Part shown: piece after piece, positions 52,163 to 62,545 of the stretch | Position numbering within the stretch: the stretch's first letter is position 1 | Layout: each line of letters opens with the position of its first letter | Assembly (NCBI GenBank): GCA_032433765.1 | Contig: JAVIAB010000024.1 | Coordinates: 13,162,578-13,226,577, forward strand | Source of the DNA: Megaustenia siamemsis | Taxonomy: Eukaryota > Mollusca > Gastropoda > Stylommatophora > Ariophantidae | Direction of reading: 5' to 3' | Length of the DNA: 64,000 bases | Notes under the pieces: generated by a model | What the model saw: the letters and a program-made list of their open reading frames with translations, nothing else | Database searches by the model: none | Told to the model about the DNA's origin: nothing | Position numbers and translations under genes: made by a program

Positions 52163-52880
52163 GTAAACAGCCATGCGGATCTCCAGCTCTTGCTCTGAAC
52201 AAGAAGTATTCGTAACACAGGCTGTCACCGATATGTCTAAGTAAACAGCCATGCGGATCTCCAGCTCTTGATCTGAACAAGAAGTATTCGTAACCCAGGC
52301 TGTCACCGATATGTCTAAGATGGTAAACAGCCATGCGGATCTCCAGCTCTTGCTCTGAACAAGAAGTATTCGTAACCCAGGCTGTCACCGATATGTCTAA
52401 GTAAACAGCCATGCGGATCTCCAGCTCTTGATCTGAACAAGAAGTATTCGTAACCCAGGCTGTCACCGATATGTCTAAGTAAACAGCCATGCGGATCTCC
52501 AGCTCTTGCTCTGAACAAGAAGTATTCGTAACCCAGGCTGTCACCGATATGTCTAAGTAAACAGCCATGCGGATCTCCAGCTCTTGATCTGAACAAGAAG
52601 TATTCGTAACCCAGGTTGTCACCGATATGTCTAAGTAAACAGCCATGCGGATCTCCAGCTCTTGATCTGAACAAGAAGTATTCGTAACCCAGGCTGTCAC
52701 CGATATGTCTAAGTAAACAGCCATGCGGATCTCCAGCTCTTGATCTGAACAAGAAGTATTCGTAACCCAGGTTGTCACCGATATGTCTAAGTAAACAGCC
52801 ATGCGGATCTCCAGCTCTTGATCTGAACAAGAAGTATTCGTAACCCAGGCTGTCATCGATATGTCTAAGATGGTAAAAAC
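52163..52880. repeat. 78-bp tandem array inside LINE-H RT, 9 copies
   Basis: Unit GTAAACAGCCATGCGGATCT + CCAGCTCTTGATCTGAACAA + GAAGTATTCGTAACCCAGGC + TGTCACCGATATGTCTAA. Starts at 52163, 52241, 52323, 52401, 52479, 52557, 52635, 52713, 52791; two junctions carry an extra GATG (82 bp). 78 bp is 26 codons, so the minus-strand RT frame (EYFLFRARAGDPHGCL) repeats without stops and gives a 294-codon open frame with a frame switch at the 82-bp junctions. Confidence 0.95.
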
Positions 52881-53029
52881 AATACGAAGATAACCAATCA
52901 TTTTCCAGAACGGAAGAGACTATACTATTCGGAGGTCACCTCCGTTGTGTCTACATTTGGAAACATCTTCCTGCCGTCCAGGAGAAGGGAGTTTAAAAGA
53001 GGCTACTCAAACACCATGCATCACAAACT

Positions 53030-55625
53030 CCAACAAGAGAATCCATCACCTAATCTCACAACACAATCCACCACCTACTCTCACAACACAATCCATCACC
53101 TACTCTCACAACACAATCCATCATCTACTCTCACAACACAATACATCACCTACTCTCACAACACAATCCATCACCTACTCTCACAACACAATACATCACC
53201 TACTCTCACAACACACTCCATCATCTACTCTCACAACACAATCCATCACCTACTCTCACAACACAATACATCACCTACTCTCACAACACAATCAATCATC
53301 TACTCTCACAACACAATCCACCACCTACTCTCACAACACAATCCATCATCTACTCTCACAGCCTAATCCATTACATACTCTCATAACACAATCCATCATC
53401 TACTCTGACAACACAATCCATCACCTACTGCCACAACACAATCCATCATCTACTCTCAAAGTACAATATATCACCTACTCGCAAAACACAATCCATCATC
53501 TACTCTCACAACACAATCCATCACCTACTGCCACAACACAATCCATCACCTACTCTCACAACACAATCCATCACCTACTCTCACAACACTATCCATCACC
53601 TACTCTCACAACACAATCCATCACCTACTCTCACAACACAATCCATCATCTACTCTCACAACACTATCCATCACCTACTCTCACAACACACTCCACCACC
53701 TACTCTCACAACACAATCCACCACCTACTCTCACAACACAATTCACCACCTACTCTCACAACACAATCCATCACCTACTCTCACAACACAATACATCACC
53801 TACTCTCACAACACTATCCATCACCTACTCTCACAACACACTCCACCACCTACTCTCACAATACAATCCATCACCTACTCTCACAACACTATCCATCACT
53901 TACTCTCACAACACAATCCATCATTTACTCTCACAACACAATCCATCATCTACTCTCACAACACAATACATAAATTAATCACACAACACAATCCATCACC
54001 TACTCTCACAACACAATCCATCACCTACTCTCACAACACAATCCATCACCCACTCTCACAACACACTCCATCATCTACTCTCACAACACAATCCATCACC
54101 TACTCTCACAACACAATCCACCACCTACTCTCACAACACAATCCATAATCTACTCTCACAACACAATCCACCACCTACTCTCACAACACAATCCATCATC
54201 TACTCTCACAACACAATCCATCACCTACTCTCACAACACAATCCACCACCTACTCTCACAACACAATCCACCACCTACTCTCACAACACAATACATCACC
54301 TACTCTCACAACACAATCCATCACCTACTCTCACAACACAATCCACCACCTACTCTCACAACACAATCCACCACCTACTCTCACAACGCAATCCATCACC
54401 TACTCTCACAACACAATCCATCACCTACTCTCACAACACAATCCATCACCTACTCTCACAACACAATCCACCACCTACTCTCACAACACAATCCACCACC
54501 TACTCTCACAACACAATCCACCACCTACTCTCACAACACAATCCACCACCTACTCTCACAACACAATCCATCACCTACTCTCATAACACAATCCACCACC
54601 TACTCTCACAACACAATCCATCACCTACTCTCACAACACAATCCACCACCTACTCTCACAACAAAATCCACCACCTACTCTCACAACACAATCCACCACC
54701 TATTCTCACAACACAATCCACCACCTACTCTCACAACACAATCCACAACCTTCTCCCACAACACAATCCATCACCCACTCTCACAACACAATCCACCACC
54801 TTCTCCCACAACACAATCCACCACCTACTCCCACAACACAATCCACCACATACTCTCACAACACAATCCACCACCTACTCTCACAACACAATCCACCACC
54901 TACTCTCACAACACAATCCACAACCTTCTCCCACAACACAATCCATCACCTACTCTCACAACACAATCCACCACCTTCTCCCACAACACAATCCACCATC
55001 TACTCCCACAACACAATCCACCACCTACTCTCACAACACAATCCACCACCTACTCTCACAACACAATCCACAACCTTCTCTCACAACACAATCCATCACC
55101 TACTCTCACAACACAATCCACCACCTTCTCCCACAACACAATCCACCACCTACTCCCACAACACAATCCACCACCTACTCTCACAACACAATCCACCACC
55201 TACTCTCACAACACAATCCACAACCTTCTCCCACAACACAATCCATCACCTACTCTCACAACACAATCCACCACCTTCTCCCACAACACAATCCACCACC
55301 TACTCTCACAACACAATCCACAACCTTCTCCCACAACACAATCCATCACCTACTCTCACAACACAATCCACCACCTTCTCCCACAACACAATCCACCACC
55401 TACTCTCACAACACAATCCACCACCTTCTCCCACAACACAATCCACCACCTACTCCCACAACACAATCCACCACCTACTCTCACAACCCAATCCACCACC
55501 TATTCTCACAACACAATCCACCACCTACTCACAACACAATCCACAACCTTCTCCCACAACACAATCCATCACCTACTCTCACAACACAATCCACCACCTT
55601 CTCCCACAACACAATCCACCATCTT
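53030..55625. repeat. 25-bp minisatellite, ~103 copies
   Basis: Unit ATCCATCACCTACTCTCACA + ACACA, 25 bp (starts 53041, 53066, 53091). The largest array in the window. Variant blocks are structured: CCATCATC and CCATCACC mix on the left, CCACCACC dominates after 54.1 kb, and TTCTCCCAC variants recur in a higher-order pattern from 54.74 kb. The 342-codon plus frame is a repeat artefact. Confidence 0.97.
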
Positions 55626-56165
55626 CTCCATGTCTTTACGTAATTATGATAGAAGGAAGAACAATCACTCCACCTAGCCCTACAATCCTGCCCCTAACAA
55701 TAGAAATTATCTCCACCTGGGTATTGAACACATAACCTTCTTTCCTGTATGAAACGTACCAATCACCACGTAGTCACGAAAATGTTCTCGCTGTAAAATT
55801 TTAATATTACACTATAGCTACATAATTGTGGTCGCAAACGTCAAGATGATGATGTCTGTGGTCTCATTCCCATTTTGTGTGATTCTTAGCGACAATATCA
55901 AAAAGTTAGATTTGTGTTCACATATTCATGACAACAGATAATTATCCCTAAAAATGCTTTATGAACTACAGTCTCCGTTATTCACTTTCAGATATTGCAG
56001 TATTTATCACTAGATGTGAATATAAACTATTTATATCTTGTGTATCATAAATAAACAATGTATTCATTAATAAGTGATTTATTTCACGTTTAGTCAGCAA
56101 ATTAATAAACTGCGAATTGTTTTTTACTCTTTAAAGAAACAAATCAATGATCTATCTATCTATCT
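55626..56165. other. no recognisable feature; short (CTAT)n at right edge
   Basis: AT-rich single-copy-looking sequence with no coding signal. A CTATCTATCTATCTATG run at about 56149-56166 borders the next LINE-A relic. Confidence 0.45.
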
Positions 56166-56452
56166 ATGCAAAAAGGAGACTGCTAAATAACATCAGAAAG
56201 AAACAATCAACATTTTCCGTGCACATCATGAGAAGAGGACAGTTGGAGTACTTGATACAACTGGCAAAATAAAAGGAAAGAGAGATCGCCGAGACAAAGA
56301 GAGAAAATACTCTCTACTATGCAGCAATCAACTGGATGGCTTGGTGTCATGGCAATGAAAACAGTCAACAACAGAACTGATACGATGCACTGTGGATAGA
56401 AGATTATGGAAGGACATGATCGCCACGTCAACCGGTATGGTGCATGATGATG
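56166..56452 (+). mobile_element. LINE-A relic, C-terminal end
   Basis: KRRLLNNIRKKQSTFS.HIMR, a deleted KLEYL.TTG region, GKRDR, RENTL-type text, a ~20-bp insertion (TCTACTATGCAGCAATCAAC), then the WLGVMA/SWHG and CTVDRRLWKDMI regions, ending near GCATGATGATGATAATC. Decayed. Confidence 0.8.
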
Positions 56453-57169
56453 ATAATCTATCTATATAATACAAATTATTGTTTTCTTACGCAAAAAGTG
56501 GGACAGATGATAATTTAAAATCTTGTAATTAGTTAATGTATTAAAGAACAGAACAAACAGCAGTAAGGAATGTGTTCTCTTAAAGACATATGACTTCAAT
56601 AAGATCTGCAGTAGAGATCTTTAAAAATGCAATAGGACACGTGGTTTCTGTTGGGATCTCCAAAAGCATGTCTGATGATAATAGAGAGAAGAACTGAAGG
56701 GACGATCAGGAAATAGATCGTAATCCAACAACTTTACGGCTGGCGTAGGCCATCATGTCTCCCCGTAATTTGACAGATATATATTCATATTATTCTATTA
56801 TTCTATATAAATAATAACAAGGAAATAATTGAATTTAAATATAAAAAAATAATTTAAATAAATAAATAATATATAATATTGTATATATTTTTATTAGATA
56901 TTATACCATTATACATGACAGATGTGTATTAATTCATCTGATTATGTCATGTCGTGCTAGTCTAACATTTTTCACACTTCTTCTCTGTTACATTCTACAC
57001 CTCAAGATCTGCCTAACTCTACGTTCCATCAATCTCCATCTTATTACACGACAAGAATAATAAGTGTCCTCTTCTGATCGTAAAATAAGAATCTTTTCCG
57101 CAGGTTTCATTTTAGACACCTTTCTCTTTTCAAGCACAAAAGTTGGATTAGGCATTAAAAAAACACTAC
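56453..57169. other. AT-rich; LINE-A2 stub at 56735-56780 only
   Basis: Mostly featureless AT-rich DNA. A ~45-bp LINE-A2 3' stub on minus (GGCTGGCGTAGGCCATCATG, TCTCCCCGTAATTTGACAG) sits at 56735-56780. Confidence 0.45.
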
Positions 57170-58055
57170 AACTATGGTCATAAACAAAGATATACTCAAA
57201 ATCTATAAGTGGATATTAAAGTTGAAGAAATAGACCTGGAGACAGTTCAGAACTACAACTACCTTGGACATACTATAACCAGTGATGGGAAATTTAAAAC
57301 TAAAATGAACAAAAGAATAGGAATGGCAAAAAGTAATTTTAATGCCATGAAAAATATACTAACATAAAAACAAATAACACCAGGGCTAAAACTAAGAATA
57401 ACAAAATGTTATATCTTCTCAACGTTCCTGTATGTTGCAGAAACATGGACACGAGACAAGAAAACAGAACAGAAAATTGAAACCTTTAAATTTTGGATTT
57501 ATGGAAGAATCGGATGGAAAGAAAAGAAGGCAAACGGTGAAGTCTTAAAACAATTAAAAATGGAAAAAAAAAGATAACTAAACACAATTCAAACAAAACA
57601 AATGAAATTTTGGGTGTTAAAAGACACAGCAACCATCTAACAGTAAACTTTGGGAGAAAAAAATGTTAAGTAAAAGATGCAGACCAAGACTAATATGGAC
57701 GAGTAACATCAAAATATGGGAGCCGCGATAGCTCAGTGGTTAGTGAACTGGACGACAAAGAACAAGAGGTAAGGTTCGATCCCAACCGACGGCTTCTGGG
57801 TTCACCCAGCCTTAAATGGGTACCGGTTTTTTTCTGGGAAAGTAAAGCGGCACGGGCGTAATACCGACCACATTACCCCAAAAATCATGTGCTGAAGGTC
57901 TGTAAATTGTATGGTCACTAACACCTTATTCCCTATACGCCACTTGGCGTGACGGGGGCACTTTAAAAGCTTAAGATTTTTTTAACATCAAAGTAAAGAC
58001 ATGTCACCCTATGACGACATTCACCATCAAAGCAAGAGACGCAGAGACGGCATCT
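57170..58055 (+). mobile_element. LINE-C relic split by SINE1
   Basis: Starts at the TMVINKDILKIYKWILKLKK/VDIKVEEIDLETVQNYNYLG region, then HTITSDGKFKTKMNKRIGMA, KSNFNAMKNILT, KQITPGLKLRI, FWIYGRIGWKEKKANGEVLK, and a decayed KGKRCRPRLIWTSNIKIW. After the SINE1 (57720-57982) it resumes MSPYDDIHHQSKRRRDGI-like and ends GGCATC + TAAATGAATGAATGAATGAA, an altered tail. Confidence 0.85.
57720..57982 (+). mobile_element. SINE1, full length, imperfect TSD
   Basis: Complete from GAGCCGCGATAGCTCAG to ACGCCACTTGGCGTGACGGG and a CTTTAAAAGC tail. Flanks TAACATCAAAATATGG (57704-57719) and TAACATCAAAGTAAAG (57983-57998) form a decayed TSD within LINE-C. Confidence 0.9.
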
Positions 58056-58131
58056 AAATGAATGAATGAATGAATGAATGAATACCCTTTTCAGACAACG
58101 ACTAATTTCTTGTCATTTTTTTTAAATAATA

Positions 58132-58445
58132 CCATCATCATCATCATGTGCCATACCGGTTGGCGTAGGCGATCATGTCCTTCAACAATCTTCTATCTAC
58201 AGTGCATCGTATCAGTTCTGTTGTTGACTGTTTTCCATGCCATGACACCAAGCTGTCCAGTATTTTCTCTCTTTGTCGTCCGCGATCTCTCTTTCCTTGT
58301 ATTTTGCCAGTTGTAACAAAGTATTCCAACTTTCCTCTTCTCATGATGTGCCCGAAAAATGTTGATTTTCTTTCTGATGTTTTTTTTTTTAGGAGCTGCC
58401 TTTTGTGTTGGCCTCTTTGAGAACTTCCTCATTGGTCTCTTCAGC
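58132..58445 (-). mobile_element. LINE-A relic, C-terminal end
   Basis: The minus strand reads ETNEEVLKEANTKGSS-like, NIFRAHHEKRKVGI (frame-shifted FGHIMRRGKLEY), TTGKIQGKRDRGRQREKILD, SLVSWHGKQSTTELIRCTVD and ANRYGT with CATCATCATCATCATG on plus. Close to the 28.1- and 45.2-kb copies. Confidence 0.9.
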
Positions 58446-58602
58446 TTAAAAGAATATATGTGATCTATTGTCTAGTCTTTTGAAGGATTATCTAGAATTG
58501 ATTTCCGTGTAGCAGTAATGTCTCAACAAAGCACTGAAGGAAGGTATATTTAATGTTGAATTGATGAATATTGTTACTAGATTATCTTTTAATATAAATG
58601 GC

Positions 58603-58693
58603 ATTAGAGTGCCAATTTTGTCTTGTGTCAGTAAATTGTTTATCTTTTAATATAAAACAATTTACTGACACAAGACAAAATTGGCACTCTAAT
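58603..58693. repeat. perfect 39-bp inverted repeat (hairpin), 13-nt loop
   Basis: Left arm 58603-58641 (begins ATTAGAGTGCCAATTTTGTC) is the exact reverse complement of the right arm 58655-58693 (ends AAAATTGGCACTCTAAT). The loop sequence ATCTTTTAATATA also occurs just upstream at 58585-58597. No transposon ends or coding content; position immediately before a 44-bp array. Confidence 0.95.
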
Positions 58694-59705
58694 ACATTAT
58701 AATGTGATGTTTTAGAAGAATAATTATAATGGTGGAAAGATGTCACTGTGATGCATTAGAAGAATAATTATAATGATGGAAAGATGTCACCGTGATGTAT
58801 TGCGAGTATAATTATAATGATGGAAAGATGTCACCGTGATGTAGTGGAGGTATCATTATAATGATGGAAAGATGTCACCATGATGTAGTGGAAGTATAAT
58901 TATAATGATGTATAGATGTCACCGTGATGTATTGCAAGTATAATTATATTGATGCAAAGATGTCACTGTGATGTATTGGAAGTATAATTATAATGATGCA
59001 AAGATGTCACCGTGATGTATTGGAAGTATAATTATAATGATGTATAGATGTCACCGTGATGTATTGGAAGTATAATTATAATGATGGAAAGATGTCACCG
59101 TGATGTAGTGGAAGTATAATTATAATGATGCAAAGATGCCACCGTGATGTATTGGAAGTATAATTATAATGATGGAAAGATGTCACCGTGATGTATTGGA
59201 AGTATAATTATAATGATGTATAGATGTCACCGTGATGCATTGGAAGTATAATTATAATGATGGAAAGATGTCACCGTGATGCATTGGAAGTATAATTATA
59301 ATGATGGAAAGATGTCATCGTGATGTATTGGAAGTATAATTATAATGATGCAAAGATGTCATCGTGATGTATTGGAAGTATAATTATAGTGATGTATAGA
59401 TGTCACCGTGATGTATTAGAAATATAATAATAATAATTTCAAGATGTCACGTGATGTATTAGAAGTGTAATTATAATGATAGAAAGATGTCACCGTTATG
59501 TAGTGGAAGTATAATAATAATAATTTCAAGATGTCACGTTATGTATTAGAAGTGTAATTATAATGATAGAAAGATGTCACCGTGATGTTTTGGAAGTATA
59601 ATTATAATGATGGAAATATGTCACCGTGATGTTTTGGAAATATAATTATAATGATGGCAAGATGCCACCGTGATGTATTGGAATTGTAATTATAATGATG
59701 GAAAA
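58694..59705. repeat. 44-bp minisatellite, ~23 copies
   Basis: Unit ATAATTATAATGATGGAAAG + ATGTCACCGTGATGTATTGG + AAGT. ATTATA anchors at 58811 and 58855 give 44 bp. Variants ATGTATAG, ATGCAAAG and ATGGAAAG intermix. Two shortened TTTCAAGATGTCACG units occur near 59430-59540. Confidence 0.95.
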
Positions 59706-59850
59706 TATCACACTTAGATATAAACAAATGTTATAATGTCTATGTATTCTTAGATTACACTTCCTTTGAATGGAATACAATACGTAAGTACTTTTATCTG
59801 CAGCTGGCTTGAAAAAAATTATGGACACACAAACACAACCACAAACACTC

Positions 59851-59859
59851 ACACACATT

Positions 59860-59925
<66 letters not shown>
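59851..59925. repeat. (CA)n(TA)n compound microsatellite
   Basis: CACACACA run followed directly by a TATATA run of ~44 bp. Confidence 0.97.
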
Positions 59926-59926
<1 letters not shown>

Positions 59927-60086
59927 TTATGGTAAATTCATAATTAAGGAACTTACATTATTGTGATATCCCCTTAGTTCGTGTCACAACAACAACAAAA
60001 AAGACAAAAATACTACGATATCTATATCTTCAAAGATGTGTTAAAATCATCACTTATACAATTTATTTTATTTGTATGTTACGGTT

Positions 60087-60445
60087 GCATTTTGGGTTAA
60101 AGTTTGGGTTAAGATTACAGTTTGGGTTAGATTTCAGTTTGGGTTAGGGTTACAGTTTGGTTTAGGGTTACAGTTTGGGTTATTGTTACAGTTTGGGTTA
60201 ATGTTACAGTTTGGTTTAGGGTTACAGTTTTGGGTTAAGGTTACAGTTTGATTTATGGTTACAGTTTGGGTTAGGGTTACAGTTGTGGGTTAGGGTTACA
60301 GTTTGGGTTATTGTTACAGTTTGGGTTAATGTTACAGTTTGAGTTAGGGTTACAGTTTGGGTTAAGGTTAAAGTTTGGGTTAAGGTTACAGTTTGGGTTA
60401 AGGTGACAGTTTGGGTTAAGGTTACAGTTTGTGTTTGAGTGACAT
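60087..60445. repeat. telomere-like 18-bp repeat block
   Basis: Unit GTTTGGGTTAGGGTTACA, about 19 diverged copies. 18 bp is three hexamers (TTGGGT TAGGGT TACAGT), a degenerate relative of TTAGGG. Not a pure telomeric run. It runs into a LINE-B 3' end at 60445. Confidence 0.85.
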
Positions 60446-60540
60446 TTTGATGGAGTATTAGAAGCATTATGAAATATAACAGTAGCAGAGGCTAACAAAA
60501 GAGCGAGAGACGGCAATTGTATCTCCCTCCTACCAACATC
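60445..60540 (+). mobile_element. LINE-B 3' stub
   Basis: Reads DGVLEAL.NITVAEANKRAR and DGNCISLLPT-like text, the last ~30 codons of LINE-B, ending near CTCCCTCCTACC. Its 5' break is inside the telomere-like block. Confidence 0.72.
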
Positions 60541-60837
60541 GTAATGTATATTATGAATGAAAGAAGAATATAAAGATATATATGAAATGACTGGCGTTGT
60601 GTTGTTTTTGGCGTATTGTTATTGATATTAATAAATGTATATGTTGTTTTATGTAATGTTATGCTTGTTAAGAAAAATTATTGTATTCTTAGACTATCAC
60701 AAATTCGGATGGAATAGTGACAGTAAGTAGATTGATGTAGAACACAGTTTAAAAGAAGGATGATCCTGTTGCACACTGGGCAGCTACATAGTGCTCTAGT
60801 CCTCTCCTGAACATGTTCTTAGTGCGAAGCACGCTCA
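60541..60837. other. no recognisable feature
   Basis: AT-rich spacer. Contains the phrase GAATAGTGACAGTAAGTA, similar to one at ~15855, but nothing I can name. Confidence 0.4.
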
Positions 60838-61389
60838 CCACACATTACAAAATGCACACAAGATGACGTCAGATCATGTGTCCACCACACATTACAAAAT
60901 GCACACAAGATGACGTCAGATCATGTGTCCACCACACATTACAAAATGCACATAAGATGACGTCAGATCATGTGTCCACCACACATTACAAAATGCACAC
61001 AAGATGACGTCAGATCATGTGTCCACCACACATTACAAAATGCACATAAGATGACGTCAGATCATGTGTCCACCACACATTACAAAATGCACACAAGATG
61101 ACGTCAGATCATGTGTCCACCACACATTACAAAATGCACATAAGATGACGTCAGATCATGTGTCCACCACACATTACAAAATGCACACAAGATGACGTCA
61201 GATCATGTTCCCACCACACATTACAAAATGCACATAAGATGACGTCAGATCATGTGTCCACCACACATTACAAAATGCACACAAGATGACGTCAGATCAT
61301 GTGTCCACCACATATTAAAAAATGCACATAAGATGACGTCAGATCATGTGTCCACCACACATTACAAAATGCACATAAGATGACGTCAG
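60838..61389. repeat. 47-bp minisatellite with a CRE palindrome in every unit, 12 copies
   Basis: Unit CACACATTACAAAATGCACA + CAAGATGACGTCAGATCATG + TGTCCAC. TGACGTCA, the consensus cAMP-response element, occurs at 60864, 60911, 60958 and then every 47 bp to 61381, unmutated in all 12. ACACAAG and ACATAAG units alternate, giving a 94-bp dimer. Confidence 0.96.
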
Positions 61390-61390
61390 A

Positions 61391-61495
61391 TTTTTTGGTT
61401 TGTTTTAAGACTTCATGGTTTGTTTTCTTTCTTCCCATCCAATTCTACCTATTCTTCTGTATATCCACATTTAAAAGGTTTAAGTTTTGCTTTCA
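61391..61495 (-). mobile_element. LINE-C fragment
   Basis: The minus strand reads the KPFKCGYTEE.VELDGKKENK-type text of LINE-C (IEAFEMWIYRRIGRIGWKEK in better copies). Truncated on both sides, by the CRE array and by SINE1. Confidence 0.72.
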
Positions 61496-61501
61496 TGATT
61501 G

Positions 61502-61652
61502 CCGGATATTTTTATGGGAAAGTAAAGCGGCAGGGATGTAATACTGACCACATATTCCCAAAAGTAATGTGCCGAAGTCTATACAAATTATAGTCACTAA
61601 CACCATATCCCTATACGCCACTTTTGGCGACAGGATTCTTTACTTTTCTTTT
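61502..61652 (+). mobile_element. SINE1, 5'-truncated
   Basis: Body and 3' end only: GCCGGATATTTTTATGGGAA, AGTAAAGCGGCAGGG, GTCACTAACACCATATCCCT, a decayed hairpin (ACGCCACTTTTGGCGA) and tail TTTACTTTTCTTTTAC. The tRNA-like head is missing. Confidence 0.82.
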
Positions 61653-61987
61653 ACAACAATAAAAAAAAAAATTATTATCAGACATTACAATTACGCATTT
61701 TTGTACTTTTCTTTTAAATGGATTTCTTCTTATCGCCAGGATCAAGATGGGGCATTAACAAATAAAGTGACATATGTAAGTTGTTCTATATGCAAGAAAA
61801 TAGTTTATGTAGTTGATTAAAACAATATAATCTAGGAACTTGGAACACATTATGAATCGTCTATCCAACTTTTGTTGTACTCTGGCATGTCAAGACTGAC
61901 TATCGTCTTCGAGTCTTGTAGGAAATTTAAAAATGGATGCCACTTCAGAGACGTTTTTAGAAAACAATTGATTGCTTTCTCTTGTGG
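61653..61987. other. no recognisable feature
   Basis: Single-copy-looking AT-rich DNA. An 83-codon plus frame to 61820 begins inside the SINE1 tail and is likely fortuitous. Confidence 0.4.
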
Positions 61988-62240
61988 GCCGATGTAGCCT
62001 AATTGGGAAAACCACCCGACTGGGCTACCGACTTTCAGACAACCCGTGGCCGACTTTCGGACAACCCGTGGCCGACTTTCAGACAACCCGTGGCTGACTA
62101 ACGCTGGAAGCAGTGTGAATTGTACTCGTAGTTGGGGGAAAAAAATACCCCCGCGGTCGACCCAGCCGCTAGCAGAAAAGGATATCAGTGTTATGCTCTG
62201 GGAAGGTGAGGAATGCCGCCTCGCATCGTGAGTCTTGATG
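61988..62240 (+). mobile_element. SINE3 copy with local 22-bp triplication
   Basis: tRNA-like head GGCCGATGTAGCCTAATTGGG, then CCGACTTTCAGACAACCCGT repeated three times (62028-62095) where the B-box should lie, then GAATTGTACTCGTAGTTGGG and CCGCGGTCGACCCAGCCGCT, shared with the minus-strand copy at 22826-23090. The 3' boundary is uncertain. Confidence 0.72.
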
Positions 62241-62374
62241 CTTGAAGCGACACTATCCAGAAGTCTCCGAACACTTCTGCATAGGCGGCCGAGCATATAT
62301 GGGTGAAAACTCGCGTGCTAAGACGCTGATTCAAGTCTCGTACTTTACCTTTACCTCGCTTTCTTTATCTTCGC
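62241..62374. other. possible tRNA-like fragment, unassigned
   Basis: Contains TAAGACGCTGATTCAAGTCT, a B-box-like phrase, near 62318-62337 with no matching A-box I can fix. Possibly the edge of another SINE. Confidence 0.25.
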
Positions 62375-62545
62375 CCTCATTTCCCTCCGGAATCGAGGAG
62401 AGATATTGTTCGCTGATCTAATGGTCTATTACGCTGCCATACCTCCGAGTGTTTCTAGTAATCCGCTTATCTACCTATTTCATGGTCGGCCTCTTGGTCT
62501 GGTGTTCTCGTATCGTTCGTAAGTAACTCGTCGTATTAGAGCGGT
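62375..62545 (-). mobile_element. LINE-B-like 3' end
   Basis: The minus strand reads T.RAPDQEADHEIGR-like and LLETLGGMAA text matching the end of LINE-B (RPRGRPRKRWVDGILEALG in better copies); TCGAGGAGAGATATTGTTCG on plus is the family 3' block. The GRPTMK... wording suggests a divergent subfamily. Confidence 0.65.

Larger units (their letters stand above)
50640..52880 (-). mobile_element. LINE-H relic with two internal tandem expansions
   Basis: On minus, from the right: a tandem array (52163-52880), then GDPHGCLPSSTLLNIILEWF (RT motif B), ESDVSIDVKTINDLHFVDCI (motif C with FVDC in place of FADD), VGLAGKN, a decayed middle (ERAKLMSNNHRGI-like, STGTFFAQGNIWKSKEIKLN, SVLLYGCETW across frames), the KEEDQHIIGEERW/QGTERLGK end, and finally a second array (50655-51025) built from the last codons (VFVEDLCSTGS-stop). 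Confidence 0.82.

Noticed and set aside
52017..52901. 294-codon minus-strand protein
   Set aside because: Only its last ~60 residues are real LINE RT (motif B to FVDC). The rest is nine tandem 26-residue units from the 78-bp array, partly in the wrong frame.
52945..53973. 342-codon plus-strand frame in the 25-bp array
   Set aside because: Pure tandem repeat, no stop in the unit, overlapping frame also open; no initiation context or unique coding sequence.
58603..58693. Terminal inverted repeats of a DNA transposon
   Set aside because: Arms are separated by only 13 nt and no TSD is visible; a hairpin or template switch explains it better.
60838..61389. CRISPR-like array (47-bp period)
   Set aside because: No unique spacers; entire unit repeats.
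62046..62231. 61-codon plus frame with TTRGRLSDNPW repeats
   Set aside because: Produced by the 22-bp triplication in SINE3.
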